Positions 52,061 to 61,692 of a stretch of 64,000 nt of DNA are shown here, piece after piece. This stretch comes from an uncultured Nitrospirales bacterium (GTDB taxonomy: Bacteria > Nitrospirota > Nitrospiria > Nitrospirales > UBA8639). Below the pieces are notes generated by a model. It searched no databases and was not told where the DNA came from. It saw only the letters and a program-made list of their open reading frames with translations. Every line of letters starts with the position of its first letter. The first letter of the stretch is position 1. The stretch spans positions 186,001-250,000 of the forward strand of contig OX638327.1 of NCBI GenBank assembly GCA_951812745.1, written 5' to 3'. The translations under genes were made by a program, and so were the position numbers.

Positions 52061-53805
52061 CCGCTTTCCTGAGGCTGTTGTCTTACCTGCACCAGTACCG
52101 GGTCCGGTTGGTGGCGGCCTGCTTGTGTGCGGCGGGCGTGGCGGGCATGTCCGGCCTGTATGCTTGGCTGGTGCAGCCGGTCCTGGATGAAATTTTCATT
52201 GCCAAAGATCAACTGCTTCTCCTGATCCTGCCCCTGGTGATCCTCGGCGCGGCCACGTTGAAAGGGCTCTTCTCGTATGGTCAAGCCTATCTGATGAGTT
52301 ACGTGGGCAATCGCGTGGTGGCGGGAATCCGGCAGCAATTGTTCGGGCAGTTTCTTCGTCTGTCCCTGGCGTTTCATCATAAGCATTCGAGCGGACGTCT
52401 GGTCGCGCGGGTCATCAACGACGTCAATGAAATGGCCAATGCCATTCCCCACGTGATGAGAGATTTGTTTCAACAGGGGCTGACCTTGCTGGCGTTGAGC
52501 GGCGTGGCCTTTTACCAGAATTGGAAGTTGGCCATGGCGTTGATTCTGGTGATGCCGGTTTCGACCTACGCCATCGTCAAGATCGGCAAGCGGTTGCGAA
52601 GGTTGGCCGCCAGGGGGCAGGAGTCGATGGGAGACATGGCCTCGACGCTGAAAGAAGCCTTTGCCGGCATTCGCATTGTCAAAGCCTACGGGGCTGAATC
52701 TATTGAACAACAACGGTTTGCCAAGGGGAATGCCGCGTATTTGAGGGCGGTGATGAAGTCGGCGCAACTGGCTGCGCTGAGTTCGCCGCTGTTGGAAGTG
52801 ATCGGGATAGGCGCAATTGCCTTTATTGTGTGGTATGGCGGGTCCTTAGTTATTGATGGACAAATGAAACCCGGTGCATTTTTTTCCTTTTTGGCGGCCA
52901 TGTTTTTGGCCTATGCGCCGGTAAAAAGACTTGCCAGGGCCAACGTCCTGGTTCAACGGGCTCTTGCCGCGGCGAATCGAGTGTTTGAAATGCTGGATCA
53001 GGAGCATGAATTCGTTCATGATCACGGGCGCGTGGAACTGCCGGCCATCTCGCGGTCCCTGGAGTTTCAAGACGTGAGCTTTTGTTATGAAGGGAGTGAT
53101 GAACCGGCAATCGAGCACGTCGACCTGACCGTCGAATTTGGCGAAGTGGTGGCGTTGGTCGGGAAAAGCGGCAGCGGCAAATCCACCATGATGAGTTTGG
53201 TCCCGAGGTTACATGATCCATCCGAAGGCCGCATTCTGATCGACGGCCAGGACATCAGGGACGTGGCGTTGACCTCCCTGCGGGCACAAATCGCCATCGT
53301 CTCTCAAGAGACGGTGTTGTTCGACGAAACCGTACGGGCCAACATTGCGTACGGACGACCGGAAGCGTCCGCGGAAGACATCGTCCGGGCGGCACGGGCG
53401 GCGCACGCGTGGGAATTTATTGACGAATTACCCGAGGGTTTGGATACGTTGATAGGAGAAAACGGCGTCAACCTTTCCGGCGGGCAACGTCAACGGTTGG
53501 CCATCGCCCGCGCGATGTTGCGGAATCCTCCGCTGCTCATTCTCGATGAAGCCACCTCGGCGTTGGATACCGAGTCCGAACGGAACGTCCAGGCCGCCCT
53601 GGTCGAATTGATGAAAAACCGGACGACGCTTGTCATTGCGCACCGCCTCTCGACCGTTCAACACGCGGACCGTATTGTCGTTCTCGATGAAGGGCGCATT
53701 GTGGAAGAGGGTATCCATCATGAGTTGCTTGGTCGAAACGGAGTGTATACGCGCCTGTATCAAACTCAGTTCCACGACGTTCCCGTAGCGGCCACGTTGC
53801 GGTAG
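52048..53805 (+). CDS. msbA: MsbA-like lipid flippase ABC transporter
   Basis: 585 residues. N-terminal six-helix exporter domain (VRLVAACLCAAGVAGMSGLYAWLVQPVLDEIF and on), then an ATPase domain with Walker A VGKSGSGKST (near residue 370), signature LSGGQRQRLAIARAM and Walker B LLILDEATSALD. Context next to lpxB, waaA and lpxK marks it as MsbA, which flips core-lipid A across the inner membrane. Confidence 0.92.
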   Translation: MSGMTAFLRLLSYLHQYRVRLVAACLCAAGVAGMSGLYAWLVQPVLDEIFIAKDQLLLLILPLVILGAATLKGLFSYGQAYLMSYVGNRVVAGIRQQLFGQFLRLSLAFHHKHSSGRLVARVINDVNEMANAIPHVMRDLFQQGLTLLALSGVAFYQNWKLAMALILVMPVSTYAIVKIGKRLRRLAARGQESMGDMASTLKEAFAGIRIVKAYGAESIEQQRFAKGNAAYLRAVMKSAQLAALSSPLLEVIGIGAIAFIVWYGGSLVIDGQMKPGAFFSFLAAMFLAYAPVKRLARANVLVQRALAAANRVFEMLDQEHEFVHDHGRVELPAISRSLEFQDVSFCYEGSDEPAIEHVDLTVEFGEVVALVGKSGSGKSTMMSLVPRLHDPSEGRILIDGQDIRDVALTSLRAQIAIVSQETVLFDETVRANIAYGRPEASAEDIVRAARAAHAWEFIDELPEGLDTLIGENGVNLSGGQRQRLAIARAMLRNPPLLILDEATSALDTESERNVQAALVELMKNRTTLVIAHRLSTVQHADRIVVLDEGRIVEEGIHHELLGRNGVYTRLYQTQFHDVPVAATLR

Positions 53806-53828
53806 TCAGTGAAGAGCTAGCAGCTTGT

Positions 53829-54490
53829 ATGATGAACCGCCTGAAATTGAGCATCCTGTCGTTTCTCGGCGAGGCAACGATTCGTCTTCTCGGCAAGTCG
53901 ATGTCCTTGAAGTCATATGGATTCGAGCCGGTCGATCGGGTTTATCAGGAAGGCCGCAACATCATCCTGGCATTCTGGCACGGGCAACAGTTGATGATCC
54001 CGTTAGGCTACCGTGGCCCTCACCCCGAGATTTTGATCAGCCAGCATCGGGACGGAGAACTCATTTATCGAATCGTCAAACGATTCGGATTCGGCGCAGT
54101 CCGCGGATCAACCACGAGGGGCGGACAAAAGGCATTGCGTCAACTCATTCGCCTGGGCCGGCAGGGCGTTGATCTCGTCATTACGCCCGATGGTCCCAAG
54201 GGGCCGAGGCATCGCGTTCAGCCGGGTGTCGTGGCTCTCGCCAAATTGACGGGCCTGCCTATCGTGCCCTTGGCGTTCGCCTGTTCAAAAAAAAAACTTT
54301 TTCCAGTTGGGACCGGTTTCTAATCCCGTATCCGTTCTCCCGCGGGATCTATCTGTGGGGCGACCCGATTCAGGTTGACCGAGACGCCGATTCCGTGACC
54401 CTGGAACAAATTCGGGTGGAGTTGGAAAGCGCCCTTTCCTCACTATCATCCGAAGCGGAATCGATGTGTGACGATCCGAGGTCGTGCTGA
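53829..54490 (+). pseudogene. DUF374 lysophospholipid-type acyltransferase, frameshifted at an A10 tract
   Basis: The first frame (to TAA, 54323) covers AFWHGQQLMIPL (histidine motif), ISQHRDGELI and VITPDGPKGPRHR, typical of DUF374 (lipid A late acyltransferase-like proteins). At 54287-54296 lie ten adenines. After them the frame runs off into FPVGTGF and stops. In the -1 frame the family sequence continues: SSWDRFLIPYPFSRGIYLWG, then GDPIQV, to a TGA at 54488-54490, one base before waaA. One extra A (or two fewer) restores a 220-residue protein. It could be a real inactivation, slippage-based recoding, a phase-variable switch or an assembly error. Confidence 0.75.
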
Positions 54491-54491
54491 A

Positions 54492-55823
54492 ATGTGGTAC
54501 GGCATCTATAACGTGCTTCTCATTCTCGGTTTTCCATTCATTCTTTGTGCGCTGCTGCTCAAAAAACGCTGTCGATCCGGCCTGTTGCAACGGATAGGAT
54601 GGGTTGTGCCTCAGGGATGGGGCTTTCAGGAAAAAGTGCTTTGGATTCATGCCGTGTCATTGGGAGAAGTTTCCGCCATCGTTCCGTTTGTGATGACGCT
54701 TCATCAGCGACACCCTGCGATCAGGATCATCGTATCGACCATAACGGAAACCGGACGGGAAGCCGTACGACAACGATTGGCCGGCATCGCGACACATTGT
54801 TTCTTGCCGTTGGATTATCCTTGGATCGTCAACCGGTTCATTACGTCCCTGAACCCGATCGGGTTTGTCGTCGTCGAAACCGAGCTGTGGCCGAACCTGT
54901 TGCGGGCGCTTTCCCGACGGGCAATCCCTTCCGTCATCATAAACGGACGATTGTCGTCCCGTTCCTTTTCACGCTACCAATGGATCCGGCCGTTCATGCG
55001 ACAGATCCTCTCGACCGTCTCGTTGGGGCTTCTGCAATCCGGCCGGGACGAACGCCGGTTCGTCGAGTTGGGGGCTTCGCCGGACCGGATGCACCGTACG
55101 GGGAACATGAAATTCGATTTGACGATGAACGGAGGTTCCGTCTCTCACCCATCGCTTGAGCGTTCGGCATTCGGGGTATCGGAAGACGAACGGCTGATAG
55201 TCGCGGGGAGTACGCATCCCAGCGAAGAAGAAATCCTTTTGAACAGTTACCGGGACCTGATTGGTTCCTTCCCCAACGTGGTTCTGATGTTGGCTCCACG
55301 ACATATTGAACGAAGCGACGTTCTGGTCCGGACAATCAAGGCCTTCGGGTTCCCCGTGCTGAGACGAAGCTTGTTGCTCGATGAGATTCCTCAGGAAGTC
55401 ACGGGTCCCCGGATCATTCTTCTGGATACACGAGGAGAATTGGCCCAGGTGTACGGGCTGGCGTTTATGGCGTTTGTCGGAGGGACGCTGGTTCCGGTCG
55501 GAGGGCATAATCTGTTGGAACCGCCGGCCTGGGGAAAGCCGGTGTGTTTCGGCCCGTATACCGATCATTGCCAGGAAGTTGCGGAGTTGTTGATCGAATC
55601 CGGCGGCGGCATTCGGGTCCGCAACAGGCAGGAACTGACGGAAACGTTTATGAAGGGAATGCAAAATCAGGATTGGGTGGCTCATATAGGGTTGAGCGCG
55701 CGAAAGGTCATCGACGACAATCAAGGAGTGGTTGAGAGAAATGTGGATTTGGTCGAACGAGTCGTCGGTTTTCGCGAGCCACGTCCTGGCTCCCTCGAAA
55801 GAGAGAGGAGTGCGTATTCATGA
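54492..55823 (+). CDS. waaA: Kdo transferase WaaA
   Basis: 443 residues from the ATG at 54492, one base after the restored acyltransferase stop; an in-frame GTG exists at 54468. An N-terminal membrane-anchor helix (MWYGIYNVLLILGFPFILCALLL), then GT30 motifs WIHAVSLGEVSAI, FVVVETELWPNLL, NGRLSSRSFSRY and VAGSTHPSEEE, with the C-terminal GGTLVPVGGHNLLEP. Adds Kdo to lipid IVA. lpxK starts 5 nt after its stop. Confidence 0.94.
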   Translation: MWYGIYNVLLILGFPFILCALLLKKRCRSGLLQRIGWVVPQGWGFQEKVLWIHAVSLGEVSAIVPFVMTLHQRHPAIRIIVSTITETGREAVRQRLAGIATHCFLPLDYPWIVNRFITSLNPIGFVVVETELWPNLLRALSRRAIPSVIINGRLSSRSFSRYQWIRPFMRQILSTVSLGLLQSGRDERRFVELGASPDRMHRTGNMKFDLTMNGGSVSHPSLERSAFGVSEDERLIVAGSTHPSEEEILLNSYRDLIGSFPNVVLMLAPRHIERSDVLVRTIKAFGFPVLRRSLLLDEIPQEVTGPRIILLDTRGELAQVYGLAFMAFVGGTLVPVGGHNLLEPPAWGKPVCFGPYTDHCQEVAELLIESGGGIRVRNRQELTETFMKGMQNQDWVAHIGLSARKVIDDNQGVVERNVDLVERVVGFREPRPGSLERERSAYS

Positions 55824-55827
55824 ACCC

Positions 55828-56853
55828 ATGATGAATGGATGGAAGTTGCTGCTTACCGGCCCGTATCGATTCGCAACGTATTTTCGGACGCGGCTGTATG
55901 AACGAGGATGGTTGACGCGACGCCGGTTGCCCTGTCCGGTCATCAGCGTGGGCAACCTCACGGCCGGAGGAACGGGAAAAACCCCGATGGCCATGTGGGT
56001 GGCTGAAAAGCTGTTGGAACAAGGGAAAAAGCCGTGCATCCTCAGCCGAGGATACCGCCGCAAGAGTCAACGGGAATTTTCGCTGGTCTCCGATGGAACG
56101 TCGGTCCTTGCCGGCCTCCATGAGGCGGGCGACGAACCGTATCTCATGGCGATACGATGCCCGAGTGTCGTCGTGGCCGTTGGGGCTGACCGGTATGCAT
56201 TGGGTCGTTGGGTGTTGAGCCAATTGCCCATCGACTGTTTCATTCTGGATGACGGGTTCCAACATTTGAGCCTCGAACGTGACGTGAACCTGTTGTTGGT
56301 GGACAGTTCCGATACTGCCGGAATGAAGGAACTGTTGCCCGTGGGCAGGCTTCGGGAACCCCTTGGCGAAGCAAGAAGGGCGTCAGATATTGTCCTGACG
56401 CGTATTGAAGATACATCAATGATTCCCAACGTATTGAAACCCATCGAGAGGGCTATGGGTTCCAGCATTGATCCCATCCCCACGAGATTTACGGTCAAGA
56501 AATTGCTCGGTGCCTCGGACTCCGTGCCGCCTTCCGACGTCCGCGGGAAAAAGGCGCTCATCTTCAGCGGTATCGGCAACCCGAAGCAGTTCCACCGGAC
56601 CGTGACCACGCTCGGCGTTCAGGTGGTGGATGAACTTGTTTTTCGAGACCACGAAGCGTATGTCCCTTCCAGGGTCGAAGACATTCATCGCCGTATCGAG
56701 CAGAGCCAGCCTGACCTGGTGCTTACGACGGAAAAAGATCTGATAAAAGTGCAATCGAGTTGGTCGATTCCCACGCCTCTTTTCGCCATTTGCCTCGAAT
56801 TGGAGTTTTTGGATGGCCAGAGTCGATTGGAAAAAGCATTGTCGGTTTTGTGA
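55828..56853 (+). CDS. lpxK: tetraacyldisaccharide 4'-kinase LpxK
   Basis: 341 residues from ATG 55828; the frame extends back to 55732 inside waaA. P-loop VGNLTAGGTGKTPM near residue 41, LSRGYRRK, DDGFQHL (DDGFQH motif) and LTTEKDLIK. Phosphorylates the 4' position of the lipid A disaccharide. Last clear gene of the lipid A operon. Confidence 0.94.
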   Translation: MMNGWKLLLTGPYRFATYFRTRLYERGWLTRRRLPCPVISVGNLTAGGTGKTPMAMWVAEKLLEQGKKPCILSRGYRRKSQREFSLVSDGTSVLAGLHEAGDEPYLMAIRCPSVVVAVGADRYALGRWVLSQLPIDCFILDDGFQHLSLERDVNLLLVDSSDTAGMKELLPVGRLREPLGEARRASDIVLTRIEDTSMIPNVLKPIERAMGSSIDPIPTRFTVKKLLGASDSVPPSDVRGKKALIFSGIGNPKQFHRTVTTLGVQVVDELVFRDHEAYVPSRVEDIHRRIEQSQPDLVLTTEKDLIKVQSSWSIPTPLFAICLELEFLDGQSRLEKALSVL

Positions 56854-56864
56854 CGAAAAGGAAG

Positions 56865-56969
56865 ATGGAGGAGACATTGATAATAGAATGGCCCGAATCC
56901 GTCATTCCTGTATGTGCTCAGTCATTCGTTGACAAGATTCATTCATGTGTTTGGGGGTTTCCCCTGTAA
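56865..56969 (+). CDS. possible small peptide gene (speculative)
   Basis: A 34-codon frame, 11 nt after lpxK, with AAAAGGAAG just ahead of the ATG. It encodes METLIIEW-like MEETLIIEWPESV, then two cysteines and VWGFPL at the end. It could be chance. It is noted because a radical SAM gene group follows. Confidence 0.2.
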   Translation: MEETLIIEWPESVIPVCAQSFVDKIHSCVWGFPL

Positions 56970-57002
56970 CGCCTGATGCGGTCTGACCTCATTGGAGAGA
57001 CC

Positions 57003-57035
57003 GTAGGTCGGGTTCGCGTAGCCTAAACCGACAAT
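57003..57035 (+). repeat. REP copy with CGCG loop
   Basis: GTAG head, GTCGGGTT arm, CGCGTAGC loop, TAAACCGAC arm, AA tail. Confidence 0.75.
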
Positions 57036-57352
57036 CCCAACTGAATACCGCTTACGTTTCATAGCCAGACCTCCTTCTCGGATGATAGTCTGTCAGAAAT
57101 CGCATCCTTCGTGGCTCAGTTATTGGAGAGACCCGCAGACGCATGAACGTCAGTAAATTGATATTCATCCGAAATGCCATGCGATGTCCTCGCAGACCTA
57201 ACCCCACCTACGGGCTTCGTCTCGTATCAATGACAGTGATGTTGTCATCTTGACCGCTATTGCCCCAAAGCTTAGAATGGACGTCTGAAGGCGGCTTCTG
57301 TCAACGACAGGCTTTTTCTTGCATCCCAAGGCGGCCCCGAGGACTGACGATT

Positions 57353-59248
57353 ATGAGGATCGACTATAATAAGGGCGGGTTGATCAGCCCGCAGCTCCTG
57401 AAACGGCGTCGCACGGCATCGCAGGATGACGGCGGGCCTAAGAAGAAGGTCATGCTGCTCTTCCCTCCGGATTGGTATCCCTCCGAGCCCTATCTGAGTC
57501 TCCCGACGTTGACCGCGTTCCTGCGCCGTGCCGGGCATGACGTGGTGCAGAAGGACGTCAACCTCGAGATGTACGATTGGTATTTCAGCGCGGATTTTCT
57601 CAAGCGCGCGTTGAAACGCGTGCCCCAGCAACTGGATCGTTTGAAACGACTGGCCCGCGACAGGGGGCTCTCGGAGGAAGAAACCCAGTTGCAATTGGCC
57701 TTGTGCGAATGTACCCGCTCCCGGATGGCTGATTTGATCGACCAGGCGGAGCGCGCCAAAGAGATCGTCCGTTCTCCGGATTTCTACGATGCGGCGAAAC
57801 TCGAATGGGCCATGAACGTCTTTCGGGACGTGACGTCGACCATTTCTCTGGTGTACGCCCCCGCCCGCATTTGTATGCCGCCGATGGAAACGGATCTGTC
57901 GTATAAACTCTTCATGTCCTCTGAGGTTCTGGCCGCGGTCGAAGATACGCAAGTCAACGTGTATCGCGACGTGTTCGAGCATATCGTCAAGCCGGCCATT
58001 CTTGAGGAACAGCCGGATATCATCGGCATTTCCATTGTCTTGCGGCAGCAACTGTTTTCCACCATGACCTTCTGCGCCATGATCAAGGAGTCGTTTCCCG
58101 ATATCCACGTGACCATCGGCGGCAATACCGTGACCCGGTTGCGCGACGTCCTGCCGACGACTCCCAAGCTGTTTGCGCTGTTCGACAGTGCGGTGGTGTA
58201 CGAAGGAGAAACGGCGTTCCTTCAATTGGTGGACGCGATCGGGACCGATAGGGATTTCAACGAAATTCCGAACGTCCTGTGGCGGGATGATGCGGGTATT
58301 CATACCTCGCCGGTCACCTCCTCCGAGAACATGGCGGATCTGCCGGTCCCGGATTTCGACGGGCTTCCGTTGGACCGATACTTCGTGCCGGAACCCGTCC
58401 TGCCCTATCTTGCGACGCGGGGGTGCTATTGGGGACGGTGCGAGTTTTGCGATCATGGCGAAGGGTACACGGCCGGTTACCGGACCAAGAAGATCCAGGA
58501 AATCATCGAGGAGGTTCGTTCCCTCCGCGACAAATATCACACGCGGCATTTTCACTTTACGGATGAATCCTATCCGCCGGCCCTTTTCCGAAAACTGACC
58601 CGGCAACTCAAGGAACATCAGTTGGGCATTGCGTGGACGACGCACATCCGCTTCGAGAAGAGCCTGTTGGATGACGAGGTGTGGCAGGATGCCGAGGATT
58701 CGGGGTGCAAGTTCCTCCACATGGGCTATGAATCCGGCAGCGAGCGGGTCCTGAAACTCATGGATAAGGCCACGACCACCGACGTGATTGAACGTAGCCT
58801 GGAACTGTCCTCGAAACACGGAGTGTGGAACCACGTGATGGGATTTTTCGGGTTTCCGGGCGAACGGTATGAAGATGCGAAGTTTTCCATGCAATTCCTG
58901 GAGGACAACAAAACGCACGTGCATTCCATCGGCTTCGGCACCTTCGATCTCAGCAAACACACCCCGGTGGCCAAGGACCCGGAGCGATGGGGCATTACGT
59001 ACTACAAAAACCCTGAATGGGACCTGGCCCTGGATTATTACTTCACCGTGAAAGAGGGGCTGGGCGTGGAGGACGCCGAACGGGTGTTTGAAGAGTTCGA
59101 GCAGAATCATTACACCGGCTGGGATTTGAAGATCTACATCCGTGAATACGTCTTTCTCTACGTGGCCCATTTCGGCACCAATAAACTTCCGGCTCTGCAA
59201 TTCCGTATCGCGCCGGAAGAGAATGCCGAAGAATTGGCGAACGTCTGA
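57353..59248 (+). CDS. B12-binding-type radical SAM protein (paralogue 1)
   Basis: 631 residues from the ATG at 57353; the frame is open to 57260. N-terminal cobalamin-binding-like domain: KVMLLFPPDWYPSEPYLSLP, then DIIGISIVLRQQLFS and IHVTIGGNTVTRL. The DxHxxG base-off motif is not seen. Radical SAM core with YLATRGCYWGRCEFCDHG (CxxxCxxC, near residue 359), FTDESYPPALF and MGYESGSERVLKLMDK. An expected radical SAM C-terminal extension follows. Substrate unknown. It overlaps the next gene by one nucleotide. Confidence 0.85.
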   Translation: MRIDYNKGGLISPQLLKRRRTASQDDGGPKKKVMLLFPPDWYPSEPYLSLPTLTAFLRRAGHDVVQKDVNLEMYDWYFSADFLKRALKRVPQQLDRLKRLARDRGLSEEETQLQLALCECTRSRMADLIDQAERAKEIVRSPDFYDAAKLEWAMNVFRDVTSTISLVYAPARICMPPMETDLSYKLFMSSEVLAAVEDTQVNVYRDVFEHIVKPAILEEQPDIIGISIVLRQQLFSTMTFCAMIKESFPDIHVTIGGNTVTRLRDVLPTTPKLFALFDSAVVYEGETAFLQLVDAIGTDRDFNEIPNVLWRDDAGIHTSPVTSSENMADLPVPDFDGLPLDRYFVPEPVLPYLATRGCYWGRCEFCDHGEGYTAGYRTKKIQEIIEEVRSLRDKYHTRHFHFTDESYPPALFRKLTRQLKEHQLGIAWTTHIRFEKSLLDDEVWQDAEDSGCKFLHMGYESGSERVLKLMDKATTTDVIERSLELSSKHGVWNHVMGFFGFPGERYEDAKFSMQFLEDNKTHVHSIGFGTFDLSKHTPVAKDPERWGITYYKNPEWDLALDYYFTVKEGLGVEDAERVFEEFEQNHYTGWDLKIYIREYVFLYVAHFGTNKLPALQFRIAPEENAEELANV

Positions 59249-61209
59249 TGGATTCTTCCCTCATCAACATCGATAACGCGGCCTCCCAGGCAAAGAGCGG
59301 CCGGAAGTTGAAGACCATGCTGCTCTTCCCGCCGGAGTGGGTGCCCACGGCTCCGTATCTGGCGTTGCCGAGTCTCACGGCGGTCCTTCGGGAAAACGGC
59401 CATGAAGTCATTCAGCGGGACATCAACATCGAAATGTACGAACTGTTCTTCAGCGACATGTTCCTGATCTGGGTTAATGCGCGCATGGTCCAACAACACA
59501 AGGCGCTCGAAGCCAAGGGCGCGGGGTTGAGTGAAAAGGAAATTGACCAGAAAGCCTGTTTGGAGGAAGCCCTGGCCTTCGACGTGATGGACTTGGCCGC
59601 GAAGGCCGAGGAAGCGAAACGCATCAACCGGAGCGACGATTTCTACGAAGCCGATAAACTCGAATGGGCGTTGAACGTGTTTCGTGACGTCATGCGGTAC
59701 ATCTCCGCGGCGTATTTTCCCGCCTCGCTCGTGTATTACCCCATGGAGAGTCATTTGGGCTACCGGCCCGGCGTCTCGAGTGAAGTCCTGGCGTGTTTGG
59801 ACGATGAGCAGGTGAACGTGTATCGGGACGTGTGCCGGCAATTGGTGCTGTCGGCGGTCGCCAAAGAACGTCCCGACGTGGTCGGTGTCTCCATCGGGAC
59901 GAAGATGCAAATGATCGCGGGGTTCACCTTCTGCAAGATGATCAAGGAAGCGTTCCCGGACATCCACGTGACGGTCGGGGGGAACGTGATCACGCGCCTT
60001 CAGGAAGATCTGGCGAAACAGGAGCCGTTTTTCTCTTCCGTGTTTGATTCAGCCATCATGTATGAAGGCGAGCACGCCCTGCTGTGGTTGTTGGAAGCCC
60101 TGGTGGGTGATCGAACGTGGCAAGCGGTTCCGAACCTGATGTATCGGGAAGACGGGCACGTTCGGATCAATTCGGAGATTTATACGGAAAAGACCACGGC
60201 GCTCCCGTTGCCTGATTTCGAGGGGTTGCCCTTGGATTCCTATTTCGTGCCCACGCGCATCCTTCCGTACCTGGCGACCCGGGGATGTTACTGGGGGAAG
60301 TGTACGTTCTGCGATCACGGGCAAGGCTACTTCGACCAGTATCGCGGCAAGCCGGCGCAGGACGTGGTCCGGGAAGTCAAAGCCCTCAAGGAGACGTATC
60401 AGGCCGATCATTTTCTCTTTGCCGACGAATCCTATCCGCCCGCGCTCTTCAAAAAGGTGTCTCAACTCCTGATAGAAGAACAGGTGGACATCAAGTGGAC
60501 GACGTTGATTCGCTTTGAGGAGACGCTCCAGGACCCTGAAGTGTGGAAACTCGCCGCGCAGTCCGGCTGTAAGACCCTGTACTACGGGATGGAGTCGGCA
60601 AATGAACGCGTCCTGGAACTCATGGATAAGCATGCACGGAAGAGCGTGATTGAAAATAACTTACGGGAAGCCGCGAAGGTGGGGATTTGGAACCACGTCA
60701 TGGCGTTTTACGGATTCCCGGGCGAGACCAGGGAAGAAGCCGAAGAGACGCGGCAGTTCCTGCTGGACAACAACTCCGATATCCATTCAGTCGAGCTGTT
60801 TTACTTCGTGGCCTATCGCCATACGCCGATGGTCAGGAATCCCGAAAAATTCGGCATCACGATTCAGAAGCAGGACGAATACGATATGCCCCTGGATTAT
60901 TATTACACGCTGAAGGAACCCGGGACCCTGAGTTGCCTGGATGCCATGCAGTTGTGCGAGGAGTTTTATCAGAACGATTTCGAACCCTGGGCCGTGCGGA
61001 TCAACGCCCGTGAGCAGATCTTCCTCTACATTTCACGGTTCGGCACGAACCGGTTGCCGCAAATTTATGCTACCCGGCACAGTCCTGCCGAAGCCGCGCC
61101 CGATACCGTCGCTGGATTGATCACGTGGCCGGTGGCCAAAGTGGACCCCGAAGGAGGCAAAGAGGGCGAACCGGGGATGACGCGGGTGGTCAGCCATTCG
61201 ACCACCTAA
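59248..61209 (+). CDS. B12-binding-type radical SAM protein (paralogue 2)
   Basis: 653 residues, ATG in the TGATG overlap with paralogue 1. Same domain order and strong similarity throughout: MLLFPPEWVPTAPYLALPSL, DVVGVSIGTKMQMIAG, IHVTVGGNVITRL, YLATRGCYWGKCTFCDHG and FADESYPPALF. Differences are concentrated between the domains and at the C-terminus (an extra 25-residue tail). Tandem duplication with retained, translationally coupled copies suggests that the two work together, perhaps as a heterodimer or on successive steps. Confidence 0.85.
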   Translation: MDSSLINIDNAASQAKSGRKLKTMLLFPPEWVPTAPYLALPSLTAVLRENGHEVIQRDINIEMYELFFSDMFLIWVNARMVQQHKALEAKGAGLSEKEIDQKACLEEALAFDVMDLAAKAEEAKRINRSDDFYEADKLEWALNVFRDVMRYISAAYFPASLVYYPMESHLGYRPGVSSEVLACLDDEQVNVYRDVCRQLVLSAVAKERPDVVGVSIGTKMQMIAGFTFCKMIKEAFPDIHVTVGGNVITRLQEDLAKQEPFFSSVFDSAIMYEGEHALLWLLEALVGDRTWQAVPNLMYREDGHVRINSEIYTEKTTALPLPDFEGLPLDSYFVPTRILPYLATRGCYWGKCTFCDHGQGYFDQYRGKPAQDVVREVKALKETYQADHFLFADESYPPALFKKVSQLLIEEQVDIKWTTLIRFEETLQDPEVWKLAAQSGCKTLYYGMESANERVLELMDKHARKSVIENNLREAAKVGIWNHVMAFYGFPGETREEAEETRQFLLDNNSDIHSVELFYFVAYRHTPMVRNPEKFGITIQKQDEYDMPLDYYYTLKEPGTLSCLDAMQLCEEFYQNDFEPWAVRINAREQIFLYISRFGTNRLPQIYATRHSPAEAAPDTVAGLITWPVAKVDPEGGKEGEPGMTRVVSHSTT

Positions 61210-61224
61210 GAGCACGGCCCGCCG

Positions 61225-61500
61225 TCAAACCGAAGAAGGCGCGTGACCGTGGCTTTCCAGATACTCCTTCAGCAGTTTGTACGCGGCCTGCACGTCCTTG
61301 GTCATCGCCTCCGCCTTCTTGTACATTTGCATATACTTGGTGGGATTGTTGGTCAGGTTGGCGTACCGGTGTGGATGCCAGGTGACCAGGAGTTCCTGGT
61401 ACCGTTGATGCATGGTCGTGGGGTTCAGCGGCAGGGTAAGGTTGAAGAGTTTAAGAGCCTTGGCAACAGGCTCTTCCATGTTTGCAGGTGGTGAAGGCAT
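61225..61500 (-). CDS. small J-domain-like protein
   Basis: 91 residues. The order helix, YQELLVTWHPHRYANLTNN, then MYKKAEAMTKDVQAAYKLLKEYL resembles a DnaJ J-domain (helix II, loop, helix III with AYKxL). The HPD tripeptide essential for activating Hsp70 is HPH here. It may therefore be an inactive or repurposed J-domain. It is transcribed opposite to the surrounding radical SAM genes. Confidence 0.6.
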   Translation of the reverse strand: MPSPPANMEEPVAKALKLFNLTLPLNPTTMHQRYQELLVTWHPHRYANLTNNPTKYMQMYKKAEAMTKDVQAAYKLLKEYLESHGHAPSSV

Positions 61501-61573
61501 AAATTGTCTCGTGCATCGAAGTGTGGCAAACGTGTCGTGACGGTGTCAATAAAGTTAATCCCTCCCCTTTGAC

Positions 61574-61608
61574 TCCCTCTCCCTCTGGGAGAGGGTTGGG
61601 GTGAGGGT
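61574..61608 (+). repeat. CCCTCTCCC hairpin repeat
   Basis: CCCTCTCCC, TCT, GGGAGAGGG followed by TTGGGGTGAGGG. This repeat type is found in many bacterial intergenic regions and differs from the REP family here. Confidence 0.6.
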
Positions 61609-61630
61609 GCCGAAGGCATGGGGTAGTGTG

Positions 61631-61662
61631 GTAGGTCAGGTTAGCGAAGCGTAACCTGACGT
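61631..61662 (+). repeat. REP copy, GTCAGGTTA stem type
   Basis: GTAG head, stem GTCAGGTTA/TAACCTGAC (compensated change), loop GCGAAGCG. Left member of a converging pair. Confidence 0.85.
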
Positions 61663-61692
61663 TTTTCGCCGGAACGTTTGACGGGGACAGAA

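Larger units (their letters stand above)
56854..57352. other. intergenic region between lipid A operon and radical SAM cluster
   Basis: A 499-nt gap with a REP copy at 57003, a degenerate half-copy at about 57185-57211 and a possible 34-codon ORF at 56865. No clear promoter was identified. Confidence 0.45.

Noticed and set aside
55732-55827. Upstream extension of lpxK into waaA
   Set aside because: The extra 32 residues do not match the family, and ATG 55828 directly after the waaA stop gives the normal N-terminus.
56865-56969. Short frame before the radical SAM genes as a RiPP precursor
   Set aside because: It has two cysteines and a plausible ribosome site, but no leader-like pattern or repeated core, and it lies closer to lpxK. 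Listed only as speculative.
57272-59200. A 642-codon open frame antisense to radical SAM paralogue 1
   Set aside because: It mirrors the coding gene, has no family motifs, and its codons follow the third-position bias of the + strand gene.
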